A DNA stretch of 64,000 nucleotides, taken from an uncultured Pelagibacteraceae bacterium. Its GTDB lineage: Bacteria > Pseudomonadota > Alphaproteobacteria > Pelagibacterales > Pelagibacteraceae. The DNA lies in the NCBI GenBank assembly GCA_902543245.1, contig CACBXQ010000001.1:62001-126000 (forward strand). The letters run 5' to 3'. Shown in pieces: positions 59,733 to 64,000 of this stretch (position 1 is the first letter of the stretch; each line of letters begins with the position of its first letter). The position numbers and the translations under genes are program-made. The notes under the pieces were generated by a model, which ran no database searches, was not told the origin of the DNA, and worked only from the letters and a program-made list of their open reading frames with translations.

Positions 59733-60589
59733 TGCCAATTAAACATATTTTAATTTTATTATTTATAATGGCTACCCATGGAAGCGCATTTCCACTAGCT
59801 AAACTAGTTCTAAATAATTCTGTTCCACCTATATTAATGGCCTCATTGAGAATGGGTTTAGTTCTATTAATACTTATTCCTTTTTGGAGATTTAAAATAC
59901 CGAATAGAAAATATATAAAACCATTGATATTTTTTTCAATTTCTATGGGTGTAATGGTTTATGTTTTCATGAATTTGTCTTTAAAAAACTCTAGTTTTAT
60001 TTCACCTATTATTATTGGAGCTCAACTTGCAATACCTTTTGGAGTTTTGGCAAGCAGTTTAATGCTAAATGAGAATATAAGTATGAAAAAATGGTTTTAT
60101 GTCTTTGCTTCTTTTGTTGGAATAGTAATTGTATTTTTTGATCCAGAACTTAAAAATAATATCCTAGGTTTATTTTTTGCTACCCTGATGGCGCTGTTTT
60201 TTGGTCTTGCTCAAGTTTACTCAAGAGAATTAAGAAATTTAGATATCTCATTAATAAATGCATTTACTGGATTGTTTGGCTTTATTATTTTAATGATAGC
60301 TTCATTTTTTTTTGAAGGAAATGTATTAAATAATACATTAAATATAAATTTAGAATCTTGGATATTAATATTATATCAAGCTTTCATAGTTTCGTTGTTT
60401 GCTCACATGTCAATGTTCTATCTTTATAAATTTTATACAGTAGGACAAATTTTTCCCTTCTATTCTTTGTTTCCAATATTTGGTATTCTTCTCACATATT
60501 TAATTTTTGGAGAAATTCCTTCAATGTTATTCTTTGTTGGAGCTATTATAGTAATTAGTTCAGTGATTTTACTTCAAAAAAAGGACTAA
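59732..60589 (+). CDS. EamA/DMT-superfamily transporter
   Basis: 285 aa from GTG 59732, overlapping the aldehyde dehydrogenase stop (TAGTG). About ten membrane spans; typical starts MATHGSAFPLAKLVLNNSVPP and second-repeat end FGEIPSMLFFVGAIIVISSVI. By coupling it probably moves a substrate or product of the array. Last coupled gene before the binding-protein gene. Confidence 0.85.
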   Translation: MPIKHILILLFIMATHGSAFPLAKLVLNNSVPPILMASLRMGLVLLILIPFWRFKIPNRKYIKPLIFFSISMGVMVYVFMNLSLKNSSFISPIIIGAQLAIPFGVLASSLMLNENISMKKWFYVFASFVGIVIVFFDPELKNNILGLFFATLMALFFGLAQVYSRELRNLDISLINAFTGLFGFIILMIASFFFEGNVLNNTLNINLESWILILYQAFIVSLFAHMSMFYLYKFYTVGQIFPFYSLFPIFGILLTYLIFGEIPSMLFFVGAIIVISSVILLQKKD

Positions 60590-60650
60590 CTTTCTTATTG
60601 ATATAATTAATAGATGATATTTAATTTAATTATATAAAAATTGATAACTA

Positions 60651-60656
60651 AAGGGG
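60651..60656 (+). promoter_or_regulatory. Shine-Dalgarno site that sets the binding-protein start
   Basis: AAGGGG lies 5 bp before ATG 60662. The track start TTG 60641 is upstream of this site and would put seven polar residues before the signal peptide, so it is rejected. Confidence 0.75.
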
Positions 60657-60661
60657 ATAAA

Positions 60662-61843
60662 ATGAAAAAAATATTAGTTGCTGCATTTATATTTGCTATG
60701 ACTTTATCGGCAAATTCTTTCGCAGACATTAAAATGGGAATTATTTTAGGATTTACTGGTCCGATTGAGTCTTTAACTCCAGCCATGAGAGATTCTGCAA
60801 GACTTGCTTTTCAAGAAGCATCTGACTCAGGCTCTTTACTAGAAGGAGAAAAAATATCTATACTAGAAGGTGACTCTACATGTGTAGATAGCGCTGCCGC
60901 GACTGCCGCTGCTGAAAAAATGATTTCTGACGGAGTTGCTGCTATTATGGGTGCAGATTGTTCAGGAGTAACTGGAGCAATTGCAACAAACGTAGCTGTA
61001 CCTAATGGTGTAGTAATGATATCGCCATCGGCAACATCACCTGGATTAACAGATTTAAATGATAATGGTTATTTTTTTAGAACTGCACCATCAGATGCTA
61101 GAGGTGGACAAGTTCTTGCAGATATAACTAAAGATAGAAAAATTAAAAGTGTTGCAATTACATACACAAATAACGACTACGGAAAAGGTTTGGCAGACGT
61201 TTATGCTGCTGCTGTAAAAGCACATGGTATTAAAGTTACAACTGTTGCAGCACACGAAGAAGGTAAAGGTGATTATACTGCTGAAGTTTCTACATTAGCT
61301 GCTGCAGGTGGTGACGCTGTTGCTGTGATTGGTTATTTAGATCAAGGTGGAAAAATGATAATTCAAGGATCATTAGATGCTGGTGCATTTGATACATTTA
61401 TACTTTCAGATGGTATGATTGGACAGTCTCTAGTTGATAATATTGGAGATGGTTTAAAAAAATCATTTGGTTCAATGCCTGGATCTACAGGTAAAGGTGC
61501 CGGAATTTTTGCTAGTGTTGCAAAATCAGGTGGAATAGACTCATCAGGACCTTACACAGGAGAATCTTATGACGCTGCAGCTTTAATAGTATTAGCTATG
61601 CAAGCTGGAAAATCAGCTGATAGAGCTTCAATTGCAAAAAATATAATGGGTGTAGCTAATGGGCCTGGAACAAAAATCTATCCTGGAGAACTTAAAAAAG
61701 GATTAGATCTTTTAGCTAAAGGCAAAGCGGTTGATTACGAAGGTGCTACTGGAGTAAATTTTACTGACGTTGGTGAAGCCTTTGGATCTTTCTTAGAGCA
61801 AGAAATAAAAGGTGGAAAGTTCAAAACAGCCAAACAAAGATAA
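60662..61843 (+). CDS. Branched-chain amino-acid-type ABC transporter binding protein (LivK-like)
   Basis: 393 aa from ATG 60662. Signal peptide KKILVAAFIFAMTLSANSFA; the mature start DIKMGIILGFTGPIESLTPAM is typical of Peripla_BP_6 proteins. Other family stretches: MGADCSGVTGAIATNVAVPNG and GESYDAAALIVLAMQAG. It binds an amino acid, amide or aromatic acid in the periplasm. No LivHMFG genes are adjacent, so the permease is elsewhere. Closed by a strong terminator. It may deliver the substrate of the upstream array. Confidence 0.9.
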   Translation: MKKILVAAFIFAMTLSANSFADIKMGIILGFTGPIESLTPAMRDSARLAFQEASDSGSLLEGEKISILEGDSTCVDSAAATAAAEKMISDGVAAIMGADCSGVTGAIATNVAVPNGVVMISPSATSPGLTDLNDNGYFFRTAPSDARGGQVLADITKDRKIKSVAITYTNNDYGKGLADVYAAAVKAHGIKVTTVAAHEEGKGDYTAEVSTLAAAGGDAVAVIGYLDQGGKMIIQGSLDAGAFDTFILSDGMIGQSLVDNIGDGLKKSFGSMPGSTGKGAGIFASVAKSGGIDSSGPYTGESYDAAALIVLAMQAGKSADRASIAKNIMGVANGPGTKIYPGELKKGLDLLAKGKAVDYEGATGVNFTDVGEAFGSFLEQEIKGGKFKTAKQR

Positions 61844-61853
61844 TTATCTAAAT

Positions 61854-63053
61854 TTAAACCCCAGTAGTACTTTTTCTACTGGGGTTTTTTTTGTCTCTTA
61901 GATCAGCATTTATTGTAGATGCAATAATTAAAAATAAAAAAGGTATACAAAATAAATTCAAGATTTTCCAACTAGCTAATGAAACTGCAATACCAGCAGA
62001 TAAACTTCCTAACGCCATAGTTGAGAATACAATTAAATCATTAAAGCCTTGAGCTTTAAATTTTTCCTCTGGTGTATACGTAGTTACAAGCAAACTTGTT
62101 CCTGTCACAAAAAGAAAATTCCATCCAATTCCAAGAAATATGAGCCCGATAAAATAACTTGTAAATGAAGGTTCAGGAAAGCTTACTAAAATTGTTAAAA
62201 TATAAAAAATAACTCCGAAATAAATCATTTTACTGTATCCAAATTTTTTTATCAAATTACCTGTAAATAAAGATGGAAGAAACATTGCCACAAGATGAAA
62301 TTGAAGAACTAATCCAGTATTTTGCAAACTGATGTTGTGAATTAAGTGCATGCTAATTGGTGTCGCAGTCATCAAAAAAGACATTATAGCATAGGCAAAT
62401 GCTGCTGATGTTAATGCTTGTAAAAACCTTGGACCCTTTATAAACTCCAAATAGCTTCTAGTTCTTCTTTCATCATTTTTAGAAAACTCTATTTCATTTT
62501 TATTTTTAAAAAAAAACAAAAATATAGCTGGAAGAAAAGTTAAAATTGATAATATTAAGTATGACCCAACATACATATGATCACTAAAAAAATTTTTTGT
62601 ATAATCGGCTAGACTTATACCTATAAATCCAGCAATTATACCTGACAATAATAAATACGAGATAGCTTTAGGTGCCTTATCTTTAGACACACTTTCGGCA
62701 GCAGCAAATCGATACTGATGAGTGAATGCACCACTTCCACCAAGTATTAAACAAGATATACAAAACAATATAAAATTTTCTTTAGAAATAGAATAAGCGC
62801 CAAGTAAACAAGCAACTGATCCAGCAATTGCTGCGAGAACAAACCCCCACCTTCGACCGATTAAACTCATTACTTTAGCAGCAACTATTGTTGATATTGC
62901 TATCCCAACTACATAAATTGATGGAGGTAAAGTTGATAATGTTTTTATTGGGCTCAAATCTGAACCAATAATTCCACTTAAAAAAACTGTTACTGTTGCA
63001 GCAGTAAATCCAAAGATTTGACTTAGAATTAATAATATAAGATTTTTGTTCAC
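61854..63053 (-). CDS. MFS transporter
   Basis: 399 aa with about 12 membrane spans. The MFS loop 2-3 motif appears as SLIGRRWGFVLAAIAGS. A central charged loop (KNKNEIEFSKNDERRTRS) separates the two halves. Substrate not inferable. Its C-terminal codons (SRKSTTGV and stop) are the terminator hairpin of the converging gene, so a few terminal residues are dictated by RNA structure. 56 bp downstream of the malonyl-CoA decarboxylase gene on the same strand. Confidence 0.88.
   Translation of the reverse strand: MNKNLILLILSQIFGFTAATVTVFLSGIIGSDLSPIKTLSTLPPSIYVVGIAISTIVAAKVMSLIGRRWGFVLAAIAGSVACLLGAYSISKENFILFCISCLILGGSGAFTHQYRFAAAESVSKDKAPKAISYLLLSGIIAGFIGISLADYTKNFFSDHMYVGSYLILSILTFLPAIFLFFFKNKNEIEFSKNDERRTRSYLEFIKGPRFLQALTSAAFAYAIMSFLMTATPISMHLIHNISLQNTGLVLQFHLVAMFLPSLFTGNLIKKFGYSKMIYFGVIFYILTILVSFPEPSFTSYFIGLIFLGIGWNFLFVTGTSLLVTTYTPEEKFKAQGFNDLIVFSTMALGSLSAGIAVSLASWKILNLFCIPFLFLIIASTINADLRDKKNPSRKSTTGV
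61856..61892. terminator. Strong terminator shared by converging genes
   Basis: AAACCCCAGTAG / CTACTGGGGTTT form a perfect 12-bp stem with an 8-base loop, followed on the plus strand by a run of eight Ts. It ends the binding-protein transcript. On the minus strand the same arms encode the last residues and stop of the MFS gene, with a weaker T tract. Confidence 0.92.
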
Positions 63054-63109
63054 TATATTTTATTTTTAAACTACTAAGTAATTGGTATCACCAATTAATA
63101 TGCTTGTCT

Positions 63110-64000
63110 TTAAAGATATTTTTTTAACTTATTTGAACAAATAACCTTTTGCGTATTCATATATTCTTCATGATTTTGCTCAATAGTTTTAAGCTCATAC
63201 AAATAGTTAACCATTGTACCGAAAGATCTTTTATACCCAACCTCTGAAATATTGGCATTTATAATTATATCATCAACAATTGCACCATTACCTAAATGAA
63301 ATCTGCTAACATCATTGATTGGAAGGCCTTTTTTATTTTTTTCCTTCATAATATAATGTGCTGCAAGTTTAATTATGGCTTCTTTCTGAGCAACAATTCT
63401 ATTATCGCCAACTTTTAGATTTTCATCTTTTAAAAAAGATAAATTTTGACTTGGTAAATTTCCAACAATTTCTTTTAACTTATTTTCATCTAAAAGCCTT
63501 ACCCATTTTGCAAAACCAGGCATTGGAGATAATGTTCCATAATTTTTTATATTGGGCAGTTCCTCTTGAAGTTCATACACAACTCTTTTTATTAAAAAAT
63601 TTCCAAGAGTTACTCTACTTAAGCCTTCTTGGCAGTTACTGATTGAATAAAAAGTTGCTGTGTCATAATTTTTTTCTTTATTCATTGCTGGTTTCATTAT
63701 TTCCTGAATTGATTTACCAAGCCCCTTGGTAAGCGCTACCTCAACAAAAATAATTGGCTCATCATCCAATGCAGGATGAAAATATGAAAAAAACTTTCTA
63801 TCTTCGCCAAGTCTTCTTTTTAAATCATTCATATCTTTCATTTGATGAACCTTTTCATACTCAATAATTTTTTCAAGAATCGCTGCTTTTGTATCCCATG
63901 TAATGGTTTTAAGTTTTAAGAAACCAGGATTAAACCAAGATCTAAAAAGATATCTTAGATCATTATCTAAAGATTCTAATTCAGAATTTTCATTTATAAA
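63110..64000 (-). CDS. Malonyl-CoA decarboxylase, 5'-truncated by the window edge
   Basis: The track gives 243 aa from ATG 63841, but the frame stays open for 53 more codons to base 64000 (…LFRSWFNPGFLKLKTITWDTKAA), so the start lies outside. The GNAT-like catalytic domain shows the family motifs LSPMPGFAKWV (Ser) and SRFHLGNGAIVDDI (His), then EQNHEEY. It converts malonyl-CoA to acetyl-CoA and CO2. The call is firm from these motifs. Confidence 0.93.
   Translation of the reverse strand, partial: FINENSELESLDNDLRYLFRSWFNPGFLKLKTITWDTKAAILEKIIEYEKVHQMKDMNDLKRRLGEDRKFFSYFHPALDDEPIIFVEVALTKGLGKSIQEIMKPAMNKEKNYDTATFYSISNCQEGLSRVTLGNFLIKRVVYELQEELPNIKNYGTLSPMPGFAKWVRLLDENKLKEIVGNLPSQNLSFLKDENLKVGDNRIVAQKEAIIKLAAHYIMKEKNKKGLPINDVSRFHLGNGAIVDDIIINANISEVGYKRSFGTMVNYLYELKTIEQNHEEYMNTQKVICSNKLKKYL

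Noticed and set aside
60641-60661. TTG start for the LivK-like protein
   Set aside because: Upstream of the SD site AAGGGG; ATG 60662 gives a normal signal peptide.
1-64000. tRNA, rRNA, CRISPR, insertion sequences, phage genes
   Set aside because: No cloverleaf-like segments, spaced repeats, transposase motifs or integrase motifs were seen while reading the window; a tRNAscan or CRISPR search was not possible.

Overview
The window looks like part of a streamlined, AT-rich alphaproteobacterial chromosome, most likely Pelagibacterales (SAR11) or a close relative. The reasons are very low GC, A/T-ending codons, start and stop codons that touch or overlap, no gene-free gap above about 135 bp, few strong Shine-Dalgarno sites, and a content dominated by uptake and oxidation of small nitrogenous osmolytes and methylated amines. 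I see no rRNA, tRNA, insertion sequence, phage gene or CRISPR array. The lineage call rests on my reading of gene families, not on a database search.

Layout. (1) 1-7.7 kb: a methylamine/ammonium block. It holds a 5'-truncated FMN glutamate-synthase-like gene, an Amt transporter with a small membrane protein, then a class II amidotransferase, a GXGXG protein, a second FMN glutamate-synthase-like protein and a type III glutamine synthetase. This matches the N-methylglutamate pathway genes mgsABC plus gmaS. (2) 7.7-16.7 kb: a DpaL-like PLP lyase, a photolyase, YjbQ, a cupin-like protein, BamB with a YfgM-like protein, aconitase, a LysE exporter and CsaA. (3) 16.7-24 kb: ArgE-like deacylase, aldehyde dehydrogenase, agmatinase, a secreted putative metallopeptidase, an anchored cyclophilin and a FadN-type beta-oxidation fusion. 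(4) 24-30.5 kb: a minus-strand run with EutA-like and EutD/DoeA-like genes followed by a Pot-type ABC transporter. (5) 30.5-41.4 kb: a hydroxyacid dehydrogenase, a second aldehyde dehydrogenase, GDPD, then a gamma-butyrobetaine/carnitine to glycine betaine set (BBOX-like dioxygenase, ProV, carnitine dehydrogenase, BKACE, thioesterase) with a pseudoazurin, two aldolase-family genes and an SMR transporter. (6) 41.4-49.4 kb: TauD-like and IPNS-like oxygenases, a GMC dehydrogenase, an EamA transporter, a hydroxyacid dehydrogenase and a Rieske oxygenase. (7) 49.5-61.8 kb: a long plus-strand catabolic array: Rieske oxygenase, glyoxalase, EutQ-like cupin, divergent type III glutamine synthetase, MetX-like hydrolase, then LLM flavin monooxygenase, TPP enzyme, AA_synth protein, alpha/beta hydrolase, aldehyde dehydrogenase, DMT transporter and a LivK-type binding protein. 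(8) 61.8-64 kb: an MFS transporter and a 5'-truncated malonyl-CoA decarboxylase.

How it fits together. Most genes serve import and stepwise oxidation of amines and quaternary ammonium compounds to feed nitrogen, C1 units and acyl-CoA to central metabolism. Known logic is visible for methylamine (GmaS/Mgs), polyamines (agmatinase, aldehyde dehydrogenase, Pot transporter), ectoine (EutA/EutD-like) and carnitine (CDH/BKACE/thioesterase). The array at 49.5-61.8 kb does not match a pathway I can name and is the best candidate for an undescribed system. It pairs a divergent glutamine synthetase with a Rieske oxygenase, and a luciferase-like monooxygenase with a hydrolase and aldehyde dehydrogenase. 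Its second half starts behind an unusually GC-rich leader that could be a structured RNA.
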